DNA of 64,000 nt from Methylomicrobium lacus LW14. Its GTDB lineage: Bacteria; Pseudomonadota; Gammaproteobacteria; Methylococcales; Methylomonadaceae. The stretch covers positions 3,671,501 to 3,735,500 of the forward strand of contig NZ_AZUN01000001.1 of NCBI RefSeq assembly GCF_000527095.1, read 5' to 3'. The translations under genes and the position numbers were made by a program. Below, in pieces: positions 55,688-62,650 of the stretch. The notes under the pieces were generated by a model. The model did not search any database. It worked only from the letters and a program-made list of their open reading frames with translations, and was not told where the DNA came from. Numbering within the stretch: the first letter of the stretch is position 1; the number at the start of each line of letters is the position of its first letter.

Positions 55688-56069
55688 ATCACGCCCCCAT
55701 CAACCTCGCTATGTGGTAGGGTTGGACGCTTACATCGGATTTAGTAAAATAATCGGTGCGCGCAAGGAGAATGGATTGATCGCTGGCCATCGGTATCGAT
55801 TCGAAGAAAAAACTGTTGATGGGTTTGATTATGAGCAACTCTTTTTGCGCATATCGACAAACTTACCGGATTGGGTCTTTTTTTACATTGCGCCAGATGG
55901 GAATGGAAAAGATAATCTGTTGGCGGGCCCAGCAGTGTTGCATAAGGGGATGAAGATAAAAATTTGAGGCAAATTGCCTTGCTGCCGTTTGTTCGAGAGA
56001 GGGGCCCGAATTTTGTGTAAACGGGTTTACAATTATCGGACAGGCACCCTATTTGCCGTTATTTCGCTG

Positions 56070-56108
56070 GCATTGAGCATCGAGATGCTGCACTCGTATG
56101 CTCAATGC
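56070..56108. repeat. Long hairpin between convergent lipoprotein genes
   Basis: GCATTGAGCAT (56070-56080) pairs with ATGCTCAATGC (56098-56108), and CGAG/CTCG extends the stem inward around the loop ATGCTGCA, with one unpaired T. Neither strand has a T-tract. It may be a bidirectional barrier or an RNA element. Confidence 0.65.
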
Positions 56109-56128
56109 TGATTGAATGGCAGGTATTT

Positions 56129-56983
56129 TTAATAATATTCAATTTTTCTGACAGCGTGGGTTTCGGCATCATTCCGCGCGACCCAATTTCCTCGATCGTC
56201 AAATTTATGTGAATAAGTTTTCTCGTTGATTTTTATCGGCAATTGATTTTTAAACGTCAGCTCGACCGTTTCCGACCAATTGTCATCAGAATCGATTGGA
56301 GTCTCAAGGACTTTAACGACCCTTATGTCAGGCTCCCTGCCATTTTCGACTTTGATGAACGTTTTGATTTTATCGTTTTTGAAGCCGATCATTTGCCCCG
56401 TTCCGGGATCGAAAAAATTTTCAATTACGATTTTTCCGTTCACTGCATTTTTCAGCCTCTCGATCAAAAGGTTTGGCGAGTCCATTTGCCAATGTTCGTG
56501 CCGAATACCTCGGAACTCAAAGCTTGGCGTTTGCGTTATCTCATTGTCGATATTCGCAAACGGGTCGTAAACGATATTGGTATTGAAGCCATCTGACCCT
56601 ATGAGTCGAACCGGCGACATCGAGTCTCCTGGGTATTTTAACGAAACCTTTTGGCCGTCGGCTCGCCTCATTTCAATCAGCCGACCCAACCGGTCGAATT
56701 GGTAGAGACAACTTCCTTTGAGTTCAACGCTTTTGACGTCTTTCGATAGTGGCCAGGGATTTTCGCAAAGGTCCGGGAACCAGTTCGGTTTAGCTGGATC
56801 CCGCGGATCATAGAGAAAAATTTTTGCGCTTTCCTTGCGCAGATTTGTTTTTTCCGTTTTGGGTTGCGCCTGCTGGACATTTGCGGGAATCGAGGTTGTG
56901 ATCTGTTTTGTGTTTCTGACGCATCCTGTCGCGACGAATGTCATGGTCAGCAGTAAGCCGACAGTCTGAATTCTTTGCTTCAT
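56129..56983 (-). CDS. YD-repeat-like lipoprotein
   Basis: From ATG 56983 (AAGGA seven bases upstream) the protein has 284 residues with a lipoprotein signal (GLLLTMTFVATGCVRN; lipobox ATGC). The centre reads YQFDRLGRLIEMRRADGQKV and the C-terminus YSHKFDDRGNWVARND, which resemble single YD/RHS repeats (YxYDxxGRLxxxxxxxG). Full RHS toxins are far longer, so this is a small periplasmic protein sharing the repeat. The function is unknown. Confidence 0.6.
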   Translation of the reverse strand: MKQRIQTVGLLLTMTFVATGCVRNTKQITTSIPANVQQAQPKTEKTNLRKESAKIFLYDPRDPAKPNWFPDLCENPWPLSKDVKSVELKGSCLYQFDRLGRLIEMRRADGQKVSLKYPGDSMSPVRLIGSDGFNTNIVYDPFANIDNEITQTPSFEFRGIRHEHWQMDSPNLLIERLKNAVNGKIVIENFFDPGTGQMIGFKNDKIKTFIKVENGREPDIRVVKVLETPIDSDDNWSETVELTFKNQLPIKINEKTYSHKFDDRGNWVARNDAETHAVRKIEYY

Positions 56984-57045
56984 GAGTTTTCCTTGTGTTG
57001 GGTTGGTAGGTATCCACATTATCCAACCATGAGGAAATTTGGTTT

Positions 57046-57597
57046 TCAGCTCTCGGGAAACAGGCGTAAATAATCTTGTTCAAGATTGGCGGGCCGGTCG
57101 CCGATATAACGCCAATAATCGATCAGTCCGTCTATGGTTTTCATAGTGACATGCCCGCAATCGAGCATCAGTTTGAGGAGGTCGAGAGTAGACATGACCT
57201 TGGCATCGAAGGCATGTGCAAGTTCTGTCATGTCTTGGTCATCGGTTACGACCGGCACATCCAGTTCTAACGCGTAAGCAATGTAAAGCGCATCGACTTT
57301 CGAGGGGCCAGGCAAATCGGTTTGTACATAATCCCAAATGTACTCGAATGCCTGATCAATAGCTCGGCGTTGTTTTTTTCCAATTTGAGGGAGGTATTGG
57401 CGATTTTGCTGATATTCCGCTTCGTCGATCCAGGGGAACTTAGACTTGAAACGATGATTTGCAAGTTCTTTGTTTAGCTCTGGAATGATGTAAAGACAAT
57501 ATTCCTTTTTGCCAAAGGTAACAAACAGGAGCGGTCGGACAGTTTTGGCGAGCCTCAAGTAGGCATTGGTATCGACCAAAATCTTGGATTGCGGCAT
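57046..57597 (-). CDS. PIN-domain protein, probable toxin
   Basis: The 183-residue protein has the PIN acidic residues in ILVDTNAYLRL near the N-terminus, IIPELNKEL, DALYIAYALEL and VVTDDQDMTELA. PIN toxins are Mg-dependent ribonucleases. Its ATG overlaps the stop of the XRE-ImmA gene (TAATG), so the regulator is made first and the pair is coupled. It is probably a toxin-antitoxin-like module. The length exceeds VapC (about 130) because of a C-terminal helical tail. Confidence 0.8.
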   Translation of the reverse strand: MPQSKILVDTNAYLRLAKTVRPLLFVTFGKKEYCLYIIPELNKELANHRFKSKFPWIDEAEYQQNRQYLPQIGKKQRRAIDQAFEYIWDYVQTDLPGPSKVDALYIAYALELDVPVVTDDQDMTELAHAFDAKVMSTLDLLKLMLDCGHVTMKTIDGLIDYWRYIGDRPANLEQDYLRLFPES

Positions 57598-58724
57598 TAA
57601 GTCAGCTCAGCGTGCAAACTCCTCGCATCGAGGAGCGGCATATCGGTGACGGTGTGCACAATGCCTGAACCTTTGCCGCTCGCCTTGAGATAACTGCTTA
57701 AAATATTGAAAAACGGGGTTTCGAACGCTTCTTCCGCTTTTTGAATGAATTCGCGCGCATTGAGATTTTGCAAATCGCTAAACAATGCTTCGCTGACGTT
57801 CTTATATCCCTTGTTAAAGTTGGTAATAATTCCCCAAATATTTTTGCCGAAGTCAAGCTGGGGATTGCCACTGGATTCTGCATACCGATTGGCCTGCACA
57901 ATAACCGTGTAGGGTGAAATGACCTCTCGATTAGCAATAGCCAAAAGGCAATCTTGTTTGCCTTTCAGAGTTCTTTGCTGGCTGATCTCCAGGTAGGCGC
58001 GTTTTGCTTTTATCTCAGGGAACAGCAATGTGCTGGCGAAAGCATCGGCAAAATCTTCCGCTTCCTCCCCTCGTAGTGAAGGCGACAAGCAGTGGCCGAG
58101 TTCGTGAGCCATCCAAAACTTAAAATCGTGAATATTGACATCAAGATTTAGGTAGACCCAGGTAGTTTGCGAATCCGGTAGAAAAATATGAACCGCGTTT
58201 TCGTGTCTTTGTTTGCTGCCCCATAAAACGGGGATAACGACTGCTTGCAAATCAGTAAAGCGGCGAATCAAGTGGGCAAAATCAATTGTTTCGTCATCAT
58301 CGACATGGATTTCCATTCGTACTTTAGCTGCGATCGTTTGAAGATAATCATAATCGCAGTTCGGATTTTTCAGTACCGGAGGCATTTCCAGAATGTCAAA
58401 CGGCAAGTAGGGCACCAGGCAACGTAAAAAACGCCCCATTTCTTGGGCTTTTTCAATGTGATGGTCTTTCGTTTTCGTGCCTTTCATCTTGCGAAAAGCC
58501 ACGATCGGTGTATGCGGGTCTTCCTTGATCACTAGCTCGTCAAAGCTCAATCCAAGCAGTTTGCCGAATTGCAGTAATTTATTTGGACGAGGGAACGATT
58601 TTTCGTTCAGCCATTGGGAAACAGCTTCTTTGGAGACATCAAGCGAGTCTGCTACTGCGGTTTGAGTTAAACCTGCGGCAACCATGGCTTGATTTGCTTT
58701 CGTGACATTCAGCCTCTTTATCAT
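57597..58724 (-). CDS. XRE regulator with ImmA/IrrE peptidase domain, partner of PIN protein
   Basis: From ATG 58724 the protein has 375 residues. The XRE domain is at about 1-60 (TQTAVADSLDVSKEAVSQWL), and the zinc-peptidase motif is in KFWMAHELGHCLSPSLRG with EEAEDFADAFASTLLFPE as the third-ligand region. The start lies at the predicted transcription start of a strong promoter, so the mRNA may be leaderless; an upstream in-frame ATG at 58748 would lie inside the promoter. It likely represses its own operon and is inactivated or self-cleaved on a signal. Confidence 0.85.
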   Translation of the reverse strand: MIKRLNVTKANQAMVAAGLTQTAVADSLDVSKEAVSQWLNEKSFPRPNKLLQFGKLLGLSFDELVIKEDPHTPIVAFRKMKGTKTKDHHIEKAQEMGRFLRCLVPYLPFDILEMPPVLKNPNCDYDYLQTIAAKVRMEIHVDDDETIDFAHLIRRFTDLQAVVIPVLWGSKQRHENAVHIFLPDSQTTWVYLNLDVNIHDFKFWMAHELGHCLSPSLRGEEAEDFADAFASTLLFPEIKAKRAYLEISQQRTLKGKQDCLLAIANREVISPYTVIVQANRYAESSGNPQLDFGKNIWGIITNFNKGYKNVSEALFSDLQNLNAREFIQKAEEAFETPFFNILSSYLKASGKGSGIVHTVTDMPLLDARSLHAELT

Positions 58725-58730
58725 CTGCGC

Positions 58731-58758
58731 ATTATAGTGACGCGTCAAGTTAAGTCAA
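58731..58758 (-). promoter_or_regulatory. Strong sigma-70 promoter with overlapping direct repeats
   Basis: On the minus strand TTGACT (58753-58758) and TATAAT (58731-58736) are 16 bp apart. A direct repeat ACTTGAC-TTA-ACTTGAC overlaps the -35 and spacer, a likely operator for the XRE protein. The preferred ATG begins six bases after the -10 box. Confidence 0.8.
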
Positions 58759-58829
58759 GTTTTGAAAGAGAATGCAGGCTCAGCATCTTATCAAGATTTT
58801 GAATTCTATCGTCCGAGGTGAATTTTGCG

Positions 58830-58864
58830 CATCGAAATAGAGCAACATTTGCGCTATTTCGATG
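58830..58864. repeat. Hairpin with perfect 11-bp arms in a non-coding gap
   Basis: The arms CATCGAAATAG and CTATTTCGATG flank a 13-base loop. It lies in the AT-rich region between the XRE gene and the replication-type genes. Together with nearby A/T tracts at 58900-58960 it could belong to an origin or control region. Confidence 0.6.
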
Positions 58865-59022
58865 TTTGCATAAAAATCAATGCTTTACGATTTTTTGGTA
58901 TTGATTTACAAGGAAAATTAAAAAAATTGAAATACGACTTTTTTTGATCTTTTTTGCGCTTAACACCAAAAAAAATATGGGCATAATGTCCTGTACGTTC
59001 AACAAGCCACAGAGCTGATGTT

Positions 59023-59790
59023 ATGCAGACATTGATCACCGATCCAGAGTATGACGCGTTAGACCATCTCCCGCATCTTGCGCAAATTTTGTATTTTCGC
59101 TGCCTGCGTAAATACATGAATTATAAAACAAAAGTTGTGGGAGGCCCGGCGCGCCGGATCTCGCTCGACTGCCTCGCAGAAATCGGGGCCCAGTCTGTCA
59201 ATCGGCAGATCATCCGCCCCAGCCAAAAAGCCGTCCGGGTCGCGCTGGACCAGCTAGTTAGAGTCACGTGCCCGGAAGGGCGGTACCTCATCTACCGGTT
59301 GCCGCTGGCCATTGGGTCCCAGGACCAGGGCACAGCCAGGGCACGACCGGGGCACGAGGACCAGGACACGGTGCAGGCCGCGTCATCCGTGGTCTGTGCA
59401 GACAACTCGGGCACGACCGTGGCACCACCGGAGAGCGAGGACACGGGCGCTCTACAGAAAACGGATAATCCTCTGACTACTCCTGCTGCGGGCCGGATGC
59501 GTCTCGACTGGGTGCCACCCGATGCGGTCGCCTCGACGCTGCGGGATGTCGGCGTGCCAGCTGACTTTTGGGAGGCGCTCCTGCCCGAGTACCGCCTCTA
59601 CTGGCGCAGCCAGGGCGAGGCCAGGTGCTGGTCATCGCACTTTTTTGCGCATGCACAAAATCAATATTCGCGCCGATTAAACCAAAAAAATGAGAAAAAA
59701 ACCAATGAAAAACAAAAGCATACAGACTCATACTCTGACGAACTCCGCCGGATACTCCTCGCTCGAGCACGGCCAGCCGCCAGCCGATAG
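59023..59790 (+). CDS. Phage-O/DnaT-like replication protein
   Basis: The 255-residue protein has an N-terminal winged-helix-like part (about 5-100; HLPHLAQILYFRCLRKYMNY, PSQKAVRVALDQLVRVTCPE) as in phage replication O-type proteins. A disordered linker (100-165) leads to a C-terminal DnaT/primosomal-like segment, DWVPPDAVASTLRDVGVPAD then YRLYWRSQGEARCWSSHFFA. It probably binds the element's origin and loads the host primosome. It is the first of three overlapping genes. Confidence 0.7.
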   Translation: MQTLITDPEYDALDHLPHLAQILYFRCLRKYMNYKTKVVGGPARRISLDCLAEIGAQSVNRQIIRPSQKAVRVALDQLVRVTCPEGRYLIYRLPLAIGSQDQGTARARPGHEDQDTVQAASSVVCADNSGTTVAPPESEDTGALQKTDNPLTTPAAGRMRLDWVPPDAVASTLRDVGVPADFWEALLPEYRLYWRSQGEARCWSSHFFAHAQNQYSRRLNQKNEKKTNEKQKHTDSYSDELRRILLARARPAASR

Positions 59791-60382
59791 CCATCTACCC
59801 CCTGAGACGATGGCCGCCGGCGTGATTTTTGGGCGAATGGCCGCGATCTACCGCCACCGCTGGACGAGCCACCCCGGTTCTCTCGACCAGGCTTTTATAG
59901 AATGGGAGTCGATGTTAGTAAATGCCCGGTTACCCGCCGGAATCCTGTCGGCGGCCATTGATCGTTGTCGCGAGCAGCTCGAGTGGCCGCCAGCGCCCGC
60001 CCAGTTCATTAGCATCGCACGGGCGGTGGCAGACCCCTCGACTCCGCCTCTGGAGACGGCCATCCGGCTGCTGATACGCGCGGCGCACCTGCACCTGCAC
60101 GCGGCGTCTCTTGCCGAGACGTACCAGCATCCGCTCGTGCTGGCGGTGGCGTCGGCCCACGGCTACAACGTCGCTATCGTCCGGACCGGGTCTCTGCGCG
60201 CAGTCGAGGATCACATTTGCCCGATATACGGCCAACTGATCGAATCCGGCTGGCCAGACTGGCCAGCCCACGCTTGGGACAGGCCCAGGCGGGTCGCTCA
60301 TCCGGTTGATCACGCGGCAGGCCTGGCGGCGATTAGGGATCGGCGCGGGCAATTTAGCTGGCTCGGTGGAGGAATAAAATGA
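59690..60382 (+). CDS. Phage replication protein P-like
   Basis: The frame has 230 codons and overlaps the previous gene by about 100 bp. No clear ribosome-binding site marks the start, so it may begin at 59705 or as late as 59810. The conserved block GVIFGRMAAIYRHRW followed by WPPAPAQFISIARA is that of lambda-P-like proteins, which bring the host helicase to the origin. Its placement after an O-like gene supports this. Confidence 0.7.
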   Translation: MRKKPMKNKSIQTHTLTNSAGYSSLEHGQPPADSHLPPETMAAGVIFGRMAAIYRHRWTSHPGSLDQAFIEWESMLVNARLPAGILSAAIDRCREQLEWPPAPAQFISIARAVADPSTPPLETAIRLLIRAAHLHLHAASLAETYQHPLVLAVASAHGYNVAIVRTGSLRAVEDHICPIYGQLIESGWPDWPAHAWDRPRRVAHPVDHAAGLAAIRDRRGQFSWLGGGIK

Positions 60383-60870
60383 TCTTTGAAAAATTTTTCA
60401 ACAAAAACAAATGTTTTTTATACAAAACCGCCCGATCTTTCAATATCGAGTCGGGCGATATTCTAGGCACCGCCTGGCTGTCCTGGCATGATGCCAGCAA
60501 AACTTATCGTCCCGACCGTGGGGCAACTCTTGAGACGTGGGCTCTACGTCAGTTCGAGCACGCTTGTCGGCGATACGCCGCGCAGGGGCGATACGGCGCT
60601 GAGCTCGATGCGGACGGCGACGATCGGGATATGCCGATCGTATCGGACGATGCGGCAATTTTCGCAGTAATCGAGCCCGAGCCCGAGAGAATTTTGCAGG
60701 TCCCGAGGTTCGGAGGAGGGATAACCGGGGAAGTCTGGCGAGCAGCTGCGGCTGGTAAATCGGTTGCGGAGATTGCCTCGCGGGTCGGCCGTACCCCGCG
60801 CCGCATCAATCAACTTCTGGCGAAAATGCGCCCCGATCCCCAGCAGACGACGTTATTCGACTTTGCCTGA
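60379..60870 (+). CDS. Sigma-like/helix-turn-helix DNA-binding protein
   Basis: The 163-residue protein overlaps the P-like gene by ATGA and has GGAGGA before its ATG. The N-terminal part (SGDILGTAWLSWHDASKTYR, GATLETWALRQFEHACRRYA) resembles sigma-70 region 2. The C-terminal part (AAAGKSVAEIASRVGRTPRR) is a helix-turn-helix like region 4. It could be a transcription activator of later element genes. Confidence 0.65.
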   Translation: MIFEKFFNKNKCFLYKTARSFNIESGDILGTAWLSWHDASKTYRPDRGATLETWALRQFEHACRRYAAQGRYGAELDADGDDRDMPIVSDDAAIFAVIEPEPERILQVPRFGGGITGEVWRAAAAGKSVAEIASRVGRTPRRINQLLAKMRPDPQQTTLFDFA

Positions 60871-60889
60871 TGTCCAGTACTGCGCCATC

Positions 60890-60912
60890 CCCGGCGGAGA
60901 ACTACCGCCGGG
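60890..60912 (+). terminator. GC-rich hairpin after the replication-type operon
   Basis: The stem CCCGGCGG/CCGCCGGG with a seven-base loop starts 20 bp after the stop codon. There is no T-tract, so termination is uncertain. A second, overlapping pairing (ACTACCGCC with GGCGGTAGT, 60901-60935) is possible, so the region may switch between two folds. Confidence 0.45.
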
Positions 60913-61219
60913 ATGCTCAAATTCTTGGCGGTAGTGGTTCAGTTTGAAATTTAAGCCTATTAACCGAAAGTAGAGAGCCATCATGCATAAGATGCTAAGA
61001 ATTTTTTATGAATTTTAAGTCTAAGGCTTGTCTAATTAGTGCGAAAAGTAGTAAGTGTTGGGTTTGCTTTGTATAGATGAACTTGTAAAGAGCGTGTAAG
61101 ACAATTATACTTTGTTCACATGGTCGCCCAAAAGAAGTAAAGAAGTGCGGCTTTTTGCGTTACCAAGTGAGATAAGAAGCATACAAATCGTACGCTAAAT
61201 TATTTTAGGAGGCTTAAGG
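60913..61219. other. Intergenic region upstream of hicBA
   Basis: No gene is seen in 307 bp, which probably carry the hicBA promoter; a good AGGAGG lies at 61206-61212, just ahead of the GTG start. Confidence 0.4.
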
Positions 61220-61549
61220 GTGGCTAAAAATTTACATTGTATCGCTAAAAAACACGACAGCTATTGGTCTGCGCGCTGTTTAGATTTCTCATTGTATGCT
61301 GTTGGCGACACTCTTGAAGAAGCAAAACAGAAGCTCGAAGAAGAAATAGATGAGTATCTATATGATGCGCTAGAGGGCGAGTCAAAGAACTATGCACCAT
61401 ACTTATTGTTGAGAAAAGCAGATTTCTCAGAGTGGGCTTTGTTCTATACGTTAGACCTCTTTACGCGGTGTCGCTCGTTAAAACAATGGATTGGCGAAGC
61501 ATTTAGTCCAGTAATCCCTCATGGACCCTATAATCACGGGCACGCGTGA
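61220..61549 (+). CDS. hicB: HicB-family antitoxin
   Basis: The 109-residue protein starts at GTG 61220 with a strong AGGAGG eight bases upstream. The N-terminal HicB fold is clear: WSARCLDFSLYAVGDTLEEA then KQKLEEEIDEYLYDAL. There is no C-terminal DNA-binding domain; the tail is hydrophobic (EWALFYTLDLFTRC), which is unusual. It overlaps the toxin gene by GTGA. Order is antitoxin first, the reverse of the classical hicAB. Confidence 0.8.
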   Translation: MAKNLHCIAKKHDSYWSARCLDFSLYAVGDTLEEAKQKLEEEIDEYLYDALEGESKNYAPYLLLRKADFSEWALFYTLDLFTRCRSLKQWIGEAFSPVIPHGPYNHGHA

Positions 61550-61785
61550 GCGGTCATCATCCACCTTTAACTTGCAGCCAAGTAAAAGCAGTCCTAGCCC
61601 ATCTTGGATTTTCTTTGTATGTACAGAAAAACTCTTCGCATGAGCAATGGAAAAAGCCAGAATTTCCTGGAAAAGTAACTGTTGATTGTCCGAAAGCGCC
61701 ATTTAGCCATGATTTGGTAGGTTATATGGCTAAACAAGCGGGAGTATCAAAGAAAGATTTCTACAACATACATTTCGCTCTATAA
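61546..61785 (+). CDS. hicA: HicA-family mRNA interferase toxin
   Basis: The 79-residue protein has the double-stranded-RNA-binding-like HicA fold, LTCSQVKAVLAHLGFSLYVQ, with the catalytic histidine in KNSSHEQWKKPE and VDCPKAPFSHDLVGYMAKQA. It starts with GTG and is coupled to hicB. It should cleave mRNA when free of the antitoxin. Confidence 0.85.
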   Translation: MSGHHPPLTCSQVKAVLAHLGFSLYVQKNSSHEQWKKPEFPGKVTVDCPKAPFSHDLVGYMAKQAGVSKKDFYNIHFAL

Positions 61786-61965
61786 GCTTGGTTTGCGCCA
61801 ATATTCTTGAATTTATCTATCAGTTTTGTTTTGCTCATTTTTGAGCTTTTTCTTATAAGGTCCACGTTTTTTAGATTTGCGTGGGTTCGTTCTCTTGGTC
61901 ATGCCGATCCGATAAGGTTTCATAGCCGTCGAAAGAGTTCACATGGGTATAATTTAAGTGAACCA
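61786..61965. other. Short region with a possible basic micro-ORF
   Basis: On the minus strand 61813-61923 encodes a 36-residue, very basic peptide (TKRTNPRKSKKRGPYKKK in the centre) starting at ATG 61923, or 29 residues from ATG 61902. It overlaps a different open frame (61871-62098, minus). Neither has a convincing ribosome-binding site. Confidence 0.25.
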
Positions 61966-62148
61966 CTACCCGGCTAGGGTGTCTCTTGACGCCGTTTTTT
62001 TTCGTTGGTAGGCTTGGATGTCTAACTGAATCCGATAAAAGCCATTCAGGACTGTCTCGATCAAAACAGCCCGGTTTTCGGGGTGCCGGTCCATCCACGC
62101 GATGAGGTAGGGGGGCAATTTGATGCTAATGGGTTCTCGCCATTCCAG
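61966..62148 (-). CDS. Small ribbon-helix-helix-like protein with non-ATG start
   Basis: A minus-strand frame of about 60 residues reads EWREPISIKLPPYLIAWMDR then HPENRAVLIETVLNGFYRI, which looks like a CopG/Arc-type DNA-binding protein. There is no ATG at the expected place. CTG at 62148 gives the full pattern; ATT at 62130 or TTG at 62118 are alternatives. It overlaps the end of the PilO-like gene by about 20 bases and could be the last gene of that operon. Confidence 0.45.
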   Translation of the reverse strand: MEWREPISIKLPPYLIAWMDRHPENRAVLIETVLNGFYRIQLDIQAYQRKKTASRDTLAG

Positions 62149-62650
62149 GCATGCTCTTCGTCACGCCAAACCAGGTCACAGTAGCAACTAGAGACAGGCC
62201 AGTGGTGGCGCGAGAAATTTCAAGGTGGTCCCATGTTAGTAACCCTAATTTGCCCTGGGTAATCCGATGTAGAAAGGTTAATAAATCCATTTCGTGAGGA
62301 AATGTTGCCGATATTTTGGCCGTCAATTTTTTGCCGTTGTCCAATTTGCTCCATTCATCGTCCTGTAAGGAAAATGAAAACTCCTTACCCAGGGCAGAGA
62401 ATAAATCCAAAGTTCTAACTCTGTTAAGATCAAAAAATCCAGAATTGCGAAGCATATTAATTCTGTATTTGGTTTCAGAATTTTCAGTTTTAATGCGCTC
62501 TATCTCCGATTTACCCCTCTCCAAATTCGCTTTTGCCAGATCAACCAAGGCAGATTGTTGGGACGAGAATTTTTCCGCCTGCCGCCACACAAAATATCCG
62601 CCACCACAGCTCCCCAAAAAAATCAAAATTGAAAGAATGACTCGCATCAT
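62126..62650 (-). CDS. PilO/GspM-like pilus assembly protein
   Basis: The 174-residue protein has one N-terminal membrane segment (VILSILIFLGSCGGGYFVW), a coiled-coil region (about 30-65) and a small C-terminal domain. This is the layout of PilO/GspM inner-membrane proteins of type IV pili and type II secretion. Its ATG overlaps the stop of the upstream gene (TGATG). Family assignment rests on layout and context rather than clear motifs. Confidence 0.55.
   Translation of the reverse strand: MMRVILSILIFLGSCGGGYFVWRQAEKFSSQQSALVDLAKANLERGKSEIERIKTENSETKYRINMLRNSGFFDLNRVRTLDLFSALGKEFSFSLQDDEWSKLDNGKKLTAKISATFPHEMDLLTFLHRITQGKLGLLTWDHLEISRATTGLSLVATVTWFGVTKSMPGMARTH

Larger units (their letters stand above)
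53328..55733 (+). mobile_element. IS66-family insertion sequence, copy B (complete)
   Basis: The element is 2406 bp, with the same ends and gene order as copy A and the same orientation. The 8-bp target duplication ATCGGATT lies at 53320-53327 and 55734-55741. It has three base differences from copy A (53623 C, 55519 A, 55540 A). Its duplication differs from that of copy A, so the two inserted independently. Confidence 0.97.
52849..55967 (+). pseudogene. Second lipoprotein gene of the pair, split by IS66 copy B
   Basis: The gene starts at ATG 52849 (GGGG eight bases upstream; an ATG at 52843 is also in frame) with a lipoprotein-type leader (AVTVVLAALVGCSA). It runs to 53327 and continues after the element to 55967. 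Removing the 2406-bp IS and one 8-bp duplication gives an intact frame of 234 residues that reads YSGFHGIGFSKIIGARKENG across the join. This matches YDGLFGIGFGKITEERDEAG in the first copy. The N-terminal part is shorter than in the first copy. Confidence 0.88.

Noticed and set aside
19069..55733. Single composite transposon bounded by the two IS66 copies
   Set aside because: Each IS has its own perfect, different 8-bp duplication and each interrupts a separate gene, so the copies inserted independently.
61871..62098. 75-codon minus-strand frame in the hicA/pilus gap
   Set aside because: It overlaps a better frame with a ribbon-helix-helix pattern and lacks a ribosome-binding site, although its C-terminal part could be a small peptide.
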